Below the pieces are notes generated by a model that made no database searches, was not told the origin of the DNA, and saw only the letters and a program-made list of their open reading frames with translations. The translations under genes were made by a program, and so were the position numbers. A stretch of 64,000 nucleotides of DNA from JAYSYM01 sp964543475 (lineage in GTDB: Bacteria; Bdellovibrionota; Bdellovibrionia; Bdellovibrionales; JAMPXM01): NCBI GenBank assembly GCA_964543475.1, contig CAZIYJ010000010.1:40577-104576 (forward strand). The letters are read 5' to 3'. Positions 8,792-16,600 of this stretch are shown in pieces. Position 1 is the first letter of the stretch. Every line of letters begins with the position of its first letter.

Positions 8792-8840
8792 CAAATTTAC
8801 TATAAATTTGTTTTCACCAAACTGTCGAACCTCTCGACAG
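8792..8840. promoter_or_regulatory. Two dyads between fliL and the L,D-transpeptidase gene
   Basis: The first is a 19-bp AT-rich palindrome at 8792-8810 (CAAATTTA, 3-base centre, TAAATTTG). The second, at 8822-8840, is CTGTCGA-ACCTC-TCGACAG. Both are perfect and lie in the 173-base divergent intergenic space. They may be operators or transcript hairpins. Confidence 0.5.
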
Positions 8841-8866
8841 GACCAAGGGCAGAATGCGGCTTGCAG

Positions 8867-8897
8867 TTGACACAGTACCTCAGGGGTTAGAGATAAT
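8867..8897 (+). promoter_or_regulatory. Candidate promoter of the L,D-transpeptidase gene
   Basis: TTGACA (8867-8872) and GATAAT (8892-8897) are 19 bases apart, slightly wide. The predicted start point leaves a short leader before the coding region. Confidence 0.4.
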
Positions 8898-8920
8898 CAG
8901 AAATCTACCGATAAACTGTA

Positions 8921-9934
8921 ATGCGCGTGGGTCGAATGATTTTATTTGGTAAGACATTAAATTTGGTTTGCACCTCAGTGATATTACTTCTGAGCATTCC
9001 TACGCTTGCTGAAAACTCGGCCCAGAATGAGACAGCAAATCGTGTTCCATCTAGTCTCGTGCAAATTTCACCGCATCCGCTTTACTACTCGCCTTACGCT
9101 TTTGTTGTAGATAAAAAAGCTCGCACTCTCACGGTGTGGCATCAAGACGGTGGCAAATTAACTTCGGTTGCAAGCTTTCCTGCTGATCTTGGAAAGCGCG
9201 AAGGCGAAAAAAAGAGCGAGGGAGATCATAAAACTCCGAATGGGGTTTACTTTCTTCAACAGAAACTTGAAGGCGCTTCACTCGACTTTAAACTTTTTGG
9301 TAAACGTGCGTTCACTACAGATTACCCAAATTTTTTCGATCGTATCGATCGCAAAACTGGCAGCGGAATTTGGCTTCACGCAGTCCCCGATACAGTTCCG
9401 CTCACTCGCGGCTCACGCGGCTGCGTTGTTGTAAGAAACGAAGTCATTGAAGGCTTAAGTCAGTATGTAAAGCTCGGCAAAACTCCGATCATCATCCAGG
9501 ATGAAGTTGAGTTGTTAGACTCAACACAAGCAAAAGAATCGAGCGCACAGCTGAGCTCGCTCGTTGAAAAATGGCGTGCGTCTTGGGAAGAAAAAGATAT
9601 CGAAAGCTACATCGGCTTTTACGGAAGCGACTTCCGTGCGATGCGAATGAATCGTGATCAGTGGAAGACTTATAAGAACAATCTAAATTCTTCGTACAAA
9701 ACTCTTCAGGTAAAATTCTCTCGTCCAGTGATCTATGCATACAAAAATCGCGCTGTCGTACGCTTCTTACAATCGTACACTTCTGACCAACACTCAGATT
9801 TCGGCGAAAAAGTTTTGTATCTTGCTAAAGAGAACGATCAATACAAGATCATCGGAGAAGAGTGGCAAGCCGACAATAGCCAACTCGCTCAAGAAGAATT
9901 CAACACTGACTCAACAAAAGTCAGCGCTAATTAG
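8921..9934 (+). CDS. L,D-transpeptidase (YkuD) with C-terminal NTF2-like domain, exported
   Basis: 337 residues. After a signal peptide (about 1-30), a YkuD domain covers 55-195. It has H153 in WLHAVP and the catalytic C168 in SRGCVVVRN. An NTF2/SnoaL-like domain fills about 215-325. YkuD enzymes form 3-3 peptidoglycan cross-links or attach lipoprotein to the wall; the added NTF2-like domain is seen in a subset and may bind substrate. An alternative ATG at 8936 also gives a good signal peptide and has GTGGG upstream, so the start is not settled. Confidence 0.88.
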   Translation: MRVGRMILFGKTLNLVCTSVILLLSIPTLAENSAQNETANRVPSSLVQISPHPLYYSPYAFVVDKKARTLTVWHQDGGKLTSVASFPADLGKREGEKKSEGDHKTPNGVYFLQQKLEGASLDFKLFGKRAFTTDYPNFFDRIDRKTGSGIWLHAVPDTVPLTRGSRGCVVVRNEVIEGLSQYVKLGKTPIIIQDEVELLDSTQAKESSAQLSSLVEKWRASWEEKDIESYIGFYGSDFRAMRMNRDQWKTYKNNLNSSYKTLQVKFSRPVIYAYKNRAVVRFLQSYTSDQHSDFGEKVLYLAKENDQYKIIGEEWQADNSQLAQEEFNTDSTKVSAN

Positions 9935-9939
9935 TTCAT

Positions 9940-9968
9940 CAGCAGCCAAAAGCTAGGCTGGGTTTTTC
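9940..9968 (+). terminator. Rho-independent terminator after the L,D-transpeptidase gene
   Basis: CAGCC, an 8-base loop and GGCTG are followed by GGTTTTTCTTT. It overlaps the 3' end of the convergent gene at 9953. The stem is short. Confidence 0.5.
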
Positions 9969-10291
9969 TTTCCTAAGAAATAGAGAAGTAAATTAAAGGC
10001 GGCGATGACAACTAGAGCGCCGATAGTGACAAGGCCGTCATAAAGTCGCTCATTTAGATAAGCGCCGACGACAAATACTCCGCAACCCAAAGCTAAAACA
10101 CCGAGTGCGAAAAGCATTCGGTGTATTGGGCTCTGAATCCAAATTTTAGAATAAAAAAATGTTCCGACCGCGGTTGTGACAACGTTCACTGCGATCATTA
10201 GAACTGACGCGATTGCCCAGTTACCGGCTCCAACAAAACTCAATGCAAAGATGAGAACCGTTAGAAGGTTTAAGGCAATGTATCGATTCAC
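9953..10291 (-). CDS. Small integral membrane protein, four helices, unknown
   Basis: 112 residues with four hydrophobic helices (about 5-22, 27-47, 60-78 and 85-106) and a basic KKN tail. No catalytic residues stand out. It starts 6 bases after the stop of the acidic protein gene at 10298, so the two are probably cotranscribed. The family is not recognised. Confidence 0.65.
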   Translation of the reverse strand: MNRYIALNLLTVLIFALSFVGAGNWAIASVLMIAVNVVTTAVGTFFYSKIWIQSPIHRMLFALGVLALGCGVFVVGAYLNERLYDGLVTIGALVVIAAFNLLLYFLGKKNPA

Positions 10292-10297
10292 GCTAGA

Positions 10298-10546
10298 TTA
10301 CTGGTTGTTGCCTTCATCGCCAGACATATCGCCTGCGTCGTTAAGATCATCGTTGCCGTCGTCATCTTCGAAAACACCTGGGTTATCCAAGTCATCATCT
10401 TCTTCGTTGTAAACGTTGTCAGCTGAATCAGGAAGAGATGCCAGGTGAGCTGCTAGCTCCTCTTTTTTGAGTTTGCCGCGGTTCAAATTGTAGCCAGTCA
10501 AACGGCTGTCAAACTTCAATTTATCGAGTTCTTTTTTTAAGCCCAT
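10298..10546 (-). CDS. Small acidic protein, unknown
   Basis: 82 residues in two halves. The N-terminal half (1-38) is basic and probably helical, and the C-terminal half (45-82) is almost entirely Asp, Glu, Asn and Gly. A good AGGAGAG ribosome site precedes the ATG. Such acidic tails occur in nucleic-acid mimics and chaperone-like partners, but nothing here proves a role. It sits between the rhomboid gene and a small membrane protein gene on the same strand. Confidence 0.65.
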   Translation of the reverse strand: MGLKKELDKLKFDSRLTGYNLNRGKLKKEELAAHLASLPDSADNVYNEEDDDLDNPGVFEDDDGNDDLNDAGDMSGDEGNNQ

Positions 10547-10566
10547 ACGCTCTCCTATTTTTCGGC

Positions 10567-11358
10567 CTAGTTCCAGTACCGAGGGCCGTCGCCCTTGTCT
10601 TTTTTCTCTTTAGTAGGGTCGTTGTTTACCACGAGTTTTAGGCCTCGTCCACCTCGGCCACCCGACTGTTTTCGCCAGCGGCCTTGCTTAAACTTCGTAT
10701 AAACCAATAGGAACAAATAACCCGAAATCAACCCGCCCAAGTGAGCAAGGTTCGCCACCTGGCTGCCCGATACTCCCGAAGTCAAAAGGTTCACTGCTTC
10801 GATCGCACCTAAGATCATCACGAAGTATTTGGCCTTCATCGGGAAGACCATCATGAAGTAAACAACCCGCTCACCGAAGATAATTCCGTATGCGACTAAA
10901 AGACCAAATATCGCGCCCGACGCTCCAACAACCGGCGAAAGCCAGCCAGCCAAATCACCCGTCGCCATTGCGTAAATGAAAATGCAAATGCAATAGATAA
11001 CCGCCGCACCAACTCCAGAGACTAAATAGAAACTTAAGAAGAAGCGTGATCCCCAGCGCTGTTCAAGCTCACCACCGAGCCACCAAAGCATCAACATGTT
11101 GAATAAAATATGAAACAGGCTGCTTGAGTGAAGGAACATGTACGTAAAGAACTGCCAAACAAAAAATTTCTCGACGACGTACGAAGGAATCAAACTTAAA
11201 AACTCTGAAATGTACGGACTCGATAAAAAATATTTTTCGATGATCATCTGGCCAACGAGCCACATCGCAATGTTGATGATCATTAAAACTTTTACCATTG
11301 GAGTAAAAGGCACGAGATTATTCATTTGAGCGCCGCCGCCACCACCTCTAAGACCCAT
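10567..11358 (-). CDS. Rhomboid-family intramembrane serine protease
   Basis: 263 residues, six to seven membrane helices. The catalytic dyad is S147 in GASGAIFG and H206 in AHLGGLISG. H83 and N87 in FHILFNMLMLWWLG form the conserved oxyanion side. A basic Gly-rich C-terminus is cytoplasmic. Rhomboids cleave membrane-anchored proteins inside the bilayer. The first codons overlap the end of the epimerase gene by 11 bases, and an alternative ATG at codon 12 would remove the Gly-rich opening. It forms an operon with the HIT and epimerase genes. Confidence 0.94.
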   Translation of the reverse strand: MGLRGGGGGAQMNNLVPFTPMVKVLMIINIAMWLVGQMIIEKYFLSSPYISEFLSLIPSYVVEKFFVWQFFTYMFLHSSSLFHILFNMLMLWWLGGELEQRWGSRFFLSFYLVSGVGAAVIYCICIFIYAMATGDLAGWLSPVVGASGAIFGLLVAYGIIFGERVVYFMMVFPMKAKYFVMILGAIEAVNLLTSGVSGSQVANLAHLGGLISGYLFLLVYTKFKQGRWRKQSGGRGGRGLKLVVNNDPTKEKKDKGDGPRYWN

Positions 11359-11788
11359 GATGCCCTCCTGCTGGCTGACTCAACTCAATCAACACCCCAC
11401 CTGTCGATGCAGGATGGATGAATGCTACTAAACAATTGTGAGCACCTTTTTTTGGCGTCTCGTTAATTAAACGAACACCTTCACTTTTCAGATGCGTAAG
11501 TACAGCCTCGATATCTTTCACTCTTAAACAGATATGATGAATACCGGGCCCACGTTTATCGAGAAACTTTTTGATTACGCCATCATCTGAAAGTGATTCG
11601 AGCAATTCTAAATTTGAATTGTTTTGAAGTTTGAAAAAACCAGTTTTAGTTTTTTCTGATGGAACATCTTCAATATGCGGATCGGCAAATCCCATTGCCT
11701 TGTAAAACTTTGAGCCTTCAGCAATCGATGTCACCGCGATTCCGATGTGATCAAGCTCGAATTCAAATTTGCCTTTAACGTTAGTCAT
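11348..11788 (-). CDS. Methylmalonyl-CoA epimerase-like VOC protein
   Basis: 146 residues, two betaalphabetabetabeta modules of the VOC (glyoxalase) fold. Metal ligands are expected in LDHIGIAV near residue 13, IHHICLRV near 84, and the terminal IELSQP. The layout matches methylmalonyl-CoA epimerase, which interconverts the (S) and (R) forms of methylmalonyl-CoA. No mutase gene is near, so the exact substrate is inferred. It overlaps the HIT gene by 8 bases and the rhomboid gene by 11. Confidence 0.85.
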   Translation of the reverse strand: MTNVKGKFEFELDHIGIAVTSIAEGSKFYKAMGFADPHIEDVPSEKTKTGFFKLQNNSNLELLESLSDDGVIKKFLDKRGPGIHHICLRVKDIEAVLTHLKSEGVRLINETPKKGAHNCLVAFIHPASTGGVLIELSQPAGGHHGS

Positions 11789-12383
11789 TACTTAAATCCT
11801 TAAACAAAGGTAGCAAACGATCAAATGTGGATTCAAGGTCTTCAACGATTACTTTGGTATCAGCGAGTAACGGGAAGAAGTTCGTGTCACCCTTCCATCT
11901 AGGAACGATGTGATAATGAATGTGCTCAGGAATCCCTGCTCCCGCCGCCGCACCAAGATTAAGTCCGACGTTGAAACCAGATGGGTCATAAGCTTCGCGT
12001 AGCACTTGAAGGCTCAATTTCAGAAGATCTTGAAGTTCATAGAGCGCTTTGCCCTTTAGGTCTGTGAATTCCCCAACATGATCATTTGGAATGATCAATA
12101 AGTGTCCTGGATTGTACGGAAACTTATTCATGACCACACTTGCGTTCTTACCCTTGTGAAGAACCAAGTTCTTGAAGCCTTTTCCAGCCTTCACTGCATG
12201 ACAAAACACACATCCATCAACTTTGATGAGCTTTCGCACATACTTAAGACGATCAGGGCGAATCATGATGTCGCGCTCAGTTGGCCAAACGTCAGCTAAC
12301 CACGGCGACACTTTTGGAAGCGGAGCCGTTTTTGACTGCTTTTTTGAGCTAATCTTCTTTACTGTTTGAGACGGTTTTGCCAT
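11781..12383 (-). CDS. HIT-family nucleotide hydrolase
   Basis: 200 residues. A basic N-terminal tail of about 30 residues precedes the HIT core. The histidine triad is H154-I-H156-Y-H158 in EHIHYHIVPRW. A CxxC pair (C58 and C61) fits the zinc-binding variant related to Ap4A-phosphorylase-like HIT proteins. These enzymes hydrolyse or transfer nucleotide phosphate esters. It is first in the HIT/epimerase/rhomboid string. Confidence 0.92.
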   Translation of the reverse strand: MAKPSQTVKKISSKKQSKTAPLPKVSPWLADVWPTERDIMIRPDRLKYVRKLIKVDGCVFCHAVKAGKGFKNLVLHKGKNASVVMNKFPYNPGHLLIIPNDHVGEFTDLKGKALYELQDLLKLSLQVLREAYDPSGFNVGLNLGAAAGAGIPEHIHYHIVPRWKGDTNFFPLLADTKVIVEDLESTFDRLLPLFKDLSND

Positions 12384-12459
12384 TGGCTACAAATCTAACC
12401 GCAAAGCTACGCAAGGTTTACGAAAAACTCGCTTTCGATCCGTCATGAAACGGTGCGTT

Positions 12460-12623
12460 TTAGTGATTGAACTCGTAAACACGGTAGTCGTAAACCCATT
12501 CGAAACCGAGCTTGCGACAAATAGGGGCCGAAGTAGCCTTCCGTGCATGAAAAAAAAATTGTGGCCAAGAGCCTTCGCTGCTTTCGCACGAGCACGGGCA
12601 TCCGCGACATCACTTTCTACCAA
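12460..12623 (-). pseudogene. GNAT acetyltransferase C-terminal remnant with homopolymer frameshift
   Basis: On the minus strand one frame reads DARARAKAAKALGHNFFF up to a run of nine T. After a one-base slip the next frame reads HARKATSAPICRKLGFEWV and ends at the TAA at 12460. Joined, they give a typical GNAT C-terminus (AKALGH..FFHARKAT..P.CRKLGF). No N-terminal acetyltransferase domain lies upstream, because the space is taken by the end of the GNAT-Nudix gene. It may be a decayed tail or, if the T run is a sequencing error, a short intact fragment. Confidence 0.55.
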
Positions 12624-13654
12624 ACGATCTTCGGGAGCAAAGGCGGACCACTCACAACAATATCCTCTAAAACCAATCCCAGCGATCGCGGCGCAAAGAC
12701 TTCGTTACTCACTCTCAACTCGTCGAGACTCCACCACTTAAATCCCTTAAACGCAGCCTTCTCAAATTCATTTAGCTCAAGTGTCGGCTGTGGCTCAAAC
12801 TTTTCAGTCTTGATCAGATAGTAATTTTCAGTTTGCTCAATAAATTGCTCGGCCCAGTGAAGACAATGGCTTCGCTTCCAAATCAGCGGCCCAACTTCAA
12901 AGTCTACAAGCCCAAGCTCCTCGTGAAGCTCTCTTCGAATTGCCGTGATCTCATCTTCGCCGTCTTCAACTCCGCCACCGGGAGTAATCCATCCTCGCCA
13001 TTTCATTTTATCGTTTTCAAGTTCCATCATCAGAACTTCATTCTGAGGAGTTAGTAGCACCGCTCGAGTTGACGAGCGCAGCATCGGTTGCGGAGCTTTT
13101 CGGAACGCTCGCCATTCGGCTTTCGTAAGCTCCCATGTTTCTGAATGAGTATATTGAGGATCAACTAGCTTCGAAGGCCGCGTCCCTACGAAACGGGCAC
13201 CAGTTTTTTCTTTAATTCGGCGAGAGCGTTCATTACCGAGGGCATTCGAGAACACGAGGTTTTCAAAATTCAGAGCATCGAATGCAAAGTCCATAACGGG
13301 CTGCACGGCTTCAGACATGTAGCCCTTACCCCAGAACTGTTTTCCAAGCCAAAACCCACGATGCTCCGGAATTCCCCCTCGCCATAAATCTACAATTCCT
13401 ATTAACTCAGATGGATTTGGTTTTTCGAAAATTCCCCAAACCCAACGATCACGTCCTTGCTTCGGCAAAACAAAGTTCTGGATAAAATCTGTGACGCCAT
13501 CTTCAGGATATGGCCACGGACATTGATGAGAAAGATGTCGAATAATTTCGTAATCAATGAAGTGCTTCTTATATGCAGGCGCATCTCGCAACTCCACTCC
13601 GCGCAAGATAAGTCGATCAGTTTCGAATATCGGAAGAAGCTTTGATGCGTTCAT
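12617..13654 (-). CDS. GNAT acetyltransferase fused to Nudix hydrolase
   Basis: 345 residues. The N-terminal RimJ/RimL-type GNAT domain covers 8-178 (FETDRLILRGVELRD opening, GFWLGKQFWGKGYMSEA acetyl-CoA loop). The C-terminal Nudix domain covers about 192-335 and contains the Nudix box GGVEDGEDEITAIRRELHEE followed by LGL. GNAT domains transfer acetyl groups to amines; Nudix domains hydrolyse nucleoside diphosphates linked to other groups. The gene ends with the usual Nudix terminal helix and a PP turn. A GNAT remnant follows directly, perhaps from an earlier duplication. Confidence 0.9.
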   Translation of the reverse strand: MNASKLLPIFETDRLILRGVELRDAPAYKKHFIDYEIIRHLSHQCPWPYPEDGVTDFIQNFVLPKQGRDRWVWGIFEKPNPSELIGIVDLWRGGIPEHRGFWLGKQFWGKGYMSEAVQPVMDFAFDALNFENLVFSNALGNERSRRIKEKTGARFVGTRPSKLVDPQYTHSETWELTKAEWRAFRKAPQPMLRSSTRAVLLTPQNEVLMMELENDKMKWRGWITPGGGVEDGEDEITAIRRELHEELGLVDFEVGPLIWKRSHCLHWAEQFIEQTENYYLIKTEKFEPQPTLELNEFEKAAFKGFKWWSLDELRVSNEVFAPRSLGLVLEDIVVSGPPLLPKIVW

Positions 13655-13764
13655 TCACGCCCCGATTTCGAATTGCGGATATCCACTCTCTTTAGATCTT
13701 TCATATGCGGCTCCAAGTGGTCCATATTATTGCATACAGCTGGTTACACTCAAGGAGACTAGCT

Positions 13765-14100
13765 ATGTCGAATGCATTAAAGTACATTAAAAGCTTAGAA
13801 GCTGCGGGCTTTGCCCGTGAGCAAGCTGAAGCTCAGGTCCAAATGGTCTTAGATATTCTGGAAGGTGATCTTGTGACAAAGAGCGATCTCTCAGTTTTAC
13901 AAGAAGCAATGAACGCTAGATTTGCAGGCGTGGATTCGCGCTTCGTCGAACTCGAAAGCCGAATGGATAAGCGCTTTGCAATAGTAGACACCCGCTTGGC
14001 AGAACTCGAGCTCCGACTCACTACACGCATAGGGTTAGCCATTGTTACCTCAAGCACGATCTTGCTATCAGTTCTCGGCTACCTCATTAAAACCAACTAA
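13765..14100 (+). CDS. DUF1640-like coiled-coil protein with C-terminal membrane anchor
   Basis: 111 residues from the ATG at 13765, chosen because CAAGGAG lies 9 bases before it; an upstream ATG at 13705 has no ribosome site. Residues 1-35 form helices (LEAAGFAREQAEAQV). A coiled coil with 7- and 11-residue periodicity follows (about 38-90: AMNARFAGVDSRF..MDKRFAIVDTRL). One C-terminal membrane helix spans 93-109. The layout matches DUF1640/CCDC90-like proteins, whose bacterial role is unclear. Confidence 0.75.
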   Translation: MSNALKYIKSLEAAGFAREQAEAQVQMVLDILEGDLVTKSDLSVLQEAMNARFAGVDSRFVELESRMDKRFAIVDTRLAELELRLTTRIGLAIVTSSTILLSVLGYLIKTN

Positions 14101-14117
14101 ATCTCAGGAAAAATTAA

Positions 14118-14522
14118 ATGGAATATCAAAAATTCGAGCAATGGCTCGATGGTGAACTCGCGCGCCTTGAACAGCTAGGAGACTTACTAGATCAAGAGAT
14201 CGCAGAGAAAACATGTAAGCCGCTGAAAAAATACTATTCGCGAACTTACCAAGGACCTTTGCAAATCGTCGAAATTACATGCGGCAGAATTTATGCGCTC
14301 AACAACTTGGGTAATCCAATTGGCGTCATTGCAGCTCACCCGAAAATCTGCTTAGAGCTTAAGGAAACTGATCAACTTGAGGCTAAGCTCGGCTGGAGAG
14401 ACAACTTCTGGCATTTTTTACGTGTTGATTCTATCGAGTACGCTAGCCCCGAGATTGATTTCGCCAACCAGAAACGTAAGCGAGAAAAGTTTTTGGAACA
14501 AAATCCGAACTTTAGGCAATAA
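14118..14522 (+). CDS. Hypothetical protein, 134 residues
   Basis: A cytoplasmic protein with an N-terminal amphipathic helix (1-35) and a central beta-rich part (45-90) that includes VIAAHPKICLELK, ending in a basic helix (115-134). AGGAAAAA precedes the ATG. It lies 17 bases after the coiled-coil gene and is probably cotranscribed with it. I do not recognise a family. Confidence 0.65.
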   Translation: MEYQKFEQWLDGELARLEQLGDLLDQEIAEKTCKPLKKYYSRTYQGPLQIVEITCGRIYALNNLGNPIGVIAAHPKICLELKETDQLEAKLGWRDNFWHFLRVDSIEYASPEIDFANQKRKREKFLEQNPNFRQ

Positions 14523-14547
14523 AAAAGGCGAGCTTTCGCTCGCCTTC
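14519..14547 (-). terminator. Terminator of rpsA
   Basis: A perfect 9-bp stem (14525-14533 with 14538-14546, AAGGCGAGC/GCTCGCCTT) and a 4-base loop. Read on the minus strand it is followed by a T run (TTTTTTATTG), as expected for rpsA, which ends at 14574. The convergent gene at 14118 ends right before it. Confidence 0.88.
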
Positions 14548-14573
14548 TATGAACCTAAAATTAAATCCGAAAA

Positions 14574-16367
14574 CTATTCCGGCTTTGTGTCGTTGCTGCT
14601 CAAATTCTTAAGAGCATCACCGAACAAATCACCCATAGTCGTCTTCGAAGTTGAAGTCGCTTTTTTCACGTAATCATCAACGTCTGCTTTTGATTCGCGA
14701 AGTTTCACGAGCTTAGAAGATAAGCCGATTTTACGAGCGTCTTTATCGATAGTGATGATCTCTGCTTTAAGAACGTCACCAACTTTTACTGCATCTTCAG
14801 GTTTGTTGATGCGGTCAGTAGTGATTTCAGAAACGTGGATCAAACCTTCGATGTCAGCTTCAAGTTCAACGAAAACTCCGAAGTCAGCAAGCTTCGTGAT
14901 TTTCACGTCATGCTGAGTTCCGATTTTGAACTTCTCGTCGATTTTTGACCAAGGGTCTGACTCAAGCTGTTTTAAGCCGAGAGAGAAACGCTCGTTCTCG
15001 ATGTCTACTCCCAAAACAACCGCGCGAACTTTTGCACCCTTAGCAAACATTTCTGAAGGATGAGTTACGCGTTTTGTCCAAGAGAAGTCAGAGATGTGAA
15101 CTAGGCCGTCGATGCCTTCTTCGATTCCAACGAAGATACCGAAGTCAGTGATAGATTTCACTTCGCCTTCGATGATCGTTCCTTCTGGATATGAAGCTTT
15201 AAGCTCGATCCATGGGTTCGGCTGAAGCTGTTTCATACCAAGGCTGATGCGGCGGTTAGCTGTATCAACTTCGAGTACGATCACGTCTACTGCGTCGCCA
15301 ACGTTAACAATCTGGCTCGGGTGTTTAACTCGTTTAGTCCAGCTCATTTCTGAAACGTGGATCAAACCTTCAACACCATCAGCAAGTTCTACAAATGCGC
15401 CGTAGTCTGCAAGGCTAACGATTTTGCCGTTAAGCTTTGTACCTGCAGGGAACGCTGCAGAAGCTGCTTCCCAAGGATCTTGTTGCAACTGCTTCAAGCC
15501 TAGAGAAACGCGCTCGCGCTCGTTGTCGTATTTCAATACTTGTACTTCGATTTCATCACCCATTGTCAAAAGTTCTGATGGGTGCTTTACGCGGCCCCAT
15601 GACATATCAGTGATGTGAAGAAGACCATCCATGCCGCCAAGGTCGATGAACGCACCGTAATCAGTGATATTCTTCACGATACCTTTAACGCGAGATCCTT
15701 CTTTCATTGCATCAAGAGTTTGAGTGCGCATGCTCTCGCGCTCTTCTTCAAGAAGTGCACGTCGTGACAACACGATGTTTCCGCGCTTCTTGTTAAACTT
15801 GATAACTTTGAATTTATATTTTTTGCCGATGTAGATGTCCATGTTGCGGACTGGGCGAAGATCAATTTGCGAACCAGGTAAGAATGCTTTTACGCCGATG
15901 TCGACGCTTAAGCCGCCTTTAACTTTCGCGATCACTGTACCTTCGATAAGTTCTTCGTTTTCAGCTGCACGAGAAATATCGTTCCATGCACGGAGCATGT
16001 CAGCTTTGTCTTTCGAAAGAACAACCATGCCGTTTTCGTTTTCAACACGGTCAATGCAAACTTCAACTTCGTCGCCTGGCTTTACAGAACGCTGTCCTTC
16101 AACCATGCGGAATTCATTGATGGGAATCAAACCCTCAGACTTGTAGTTAATGTCGACAAGTACATAATCAGATTGAACTTCTACTACTTTGCCTGAAACT
16201 ACGTCGCCTGCTTTGAAGTCGCGTTCTTTTACGCTTGCTTCAAACATGCTCTCGAATACAGCCGCCTCGCCTGTTCTTGCTGAGCTACCATCTTCGAGTA
16301 ACGCCATAATGCGTTCGCGCTCTTGCTGCGCCTTTGTTAGGTTTGTTTTACTTTTTTCTGCCATCAT
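14574..16367 (-). CDS. rpsA: 30S ribosomal protein S1
   Basis: 597 residues with six S1 (OB-fold) repeats beginning near residues 53, 138, 223, 308, 395 and 482. The last four carry the G.V..I.DYGAF/FGIFV...GL.H.S motif. S1 binds mRNA leaders and presents them to the 30S subunit. The start is either of two adjacent ATG codons; an AGAGGA site is about 12 bases before. The gene has its own promoter at 16539-16566, a leader of about 165 bases and a strong terminator. cmk lies upstream, the classic cmk-rpsA order. Confidence 0.98.
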   Translation of the reverse strand: MMAEKSKTNLTKAQQERERIMALLEDGSSARTGEAAVFESMFEASVKERDFKAGDVVSGKVVEVQSDYVLVDINYKSEGLIPINEFRMVEGQRSVKPGDEVEVCIDRVENENGMVVLSKDKADMLRAWNDISRAAENEELIEGTVIAKVKGGLSVDIGVKAFLPGSQIDLRPVRNMDIYIGKKYKFKVIKFNKKRGNIVLSRRALLEEERESMRTQTLDAMKEGSRVKGIVKNITDYGAFIDLGGMDGLLHITDMSWGRVKHPSELLTMGDEIEVQVLKYDNERERVSLGLKQLQQDPWEAASAAFPAGTKLNGKIVSLADYGAFVELADGVEGLIHVSEMSWTKRVKHPSQIVNVGDAVDVIVLEVDTANRRISLGMKQLQPNPWIELKASYPEGTIIEGEVKSITDFGIFVGIEEGIDGLVHISDFSWTKRVTHPSEMFAKGAKVRAVVLGVDIENERFSLGLKQLESDPWSKIDEKFKIGTQHDVKITKLADFGVFVELEADIEGLIHVSEITTDRINKPEDAVKVGDVLKAEIITIDKDARKIGLSSKLVKLRESKADVDDYVKKATSTSKTTMGDLFGDALKNLSSNDTKPE

Positions 16368-16532
16368 AAATATTTGAAATCCTCTCGGGAAAAAGATCTG
16401 GTCTCTTTCCGTTTCTTTCTCGGTCTGTCTTTAAGCAGCCGGAAAAATACACGAGCAGGCTCCCGTTTTTTGGGGGTGTGCGCTCATGGCCTTTTCCGAA
16501 GGCTTTTACCTCGAAACTACCGGTGCAGTGGT
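16368..16532 (-). promoter_or_regulatory. Long rpsA leader RNA with hairpins
   Basis: The transcript expected from the promoter would have about 165 untranslated bases. It contains a GCCTT/AAGGC hairpin with a CGGA loop near 16490-16510, G- and C-rich blocks near 16460-16480, and A-rich single-stranded segments. In other bacteria S1 represses its own mRNA through a leader structure, so autogenous control is plausible here. This is inference from size and position. Confidence 0.45.
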
Positions 16533-16538
16533 GTTCCA

Positions 16539-16566
16539 TTTATAGGGGGCAAACGCGTAAAGTCAA
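16539..16566 (-). promoter_or_regulatory. Sigma70 promoter of rpsA
   Basis: On the minus strand TTGACT (16561-16566) and TATAAA (16539-16544) are separated by 16 bases. This is one of the best promoter matches in the window and lies between cmk and rpsA. Confidence 0.75.
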
Positions 16567-16600
16567 AAGGAAATACAAGAGGGTCCGAGGGGTCAAAACA

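Noticed and set aside
10176..10412. Ser-rich plus-strand frame
   Set aside because: Antisense to the acidic protein and the small membrane protein, both with better coding signs.
12387..12623. 78-codon minus-strand frame taken as an intact small gene
   Set aside because: Only its first third looks like protein; the rest is out of frame after the T run, and the adjacent frame restores the GNAT ending.
15424..16377. Plus-strand frames opposite rpsA
   Set aside because: Shadows of the S1 coding sequence with no start signals.
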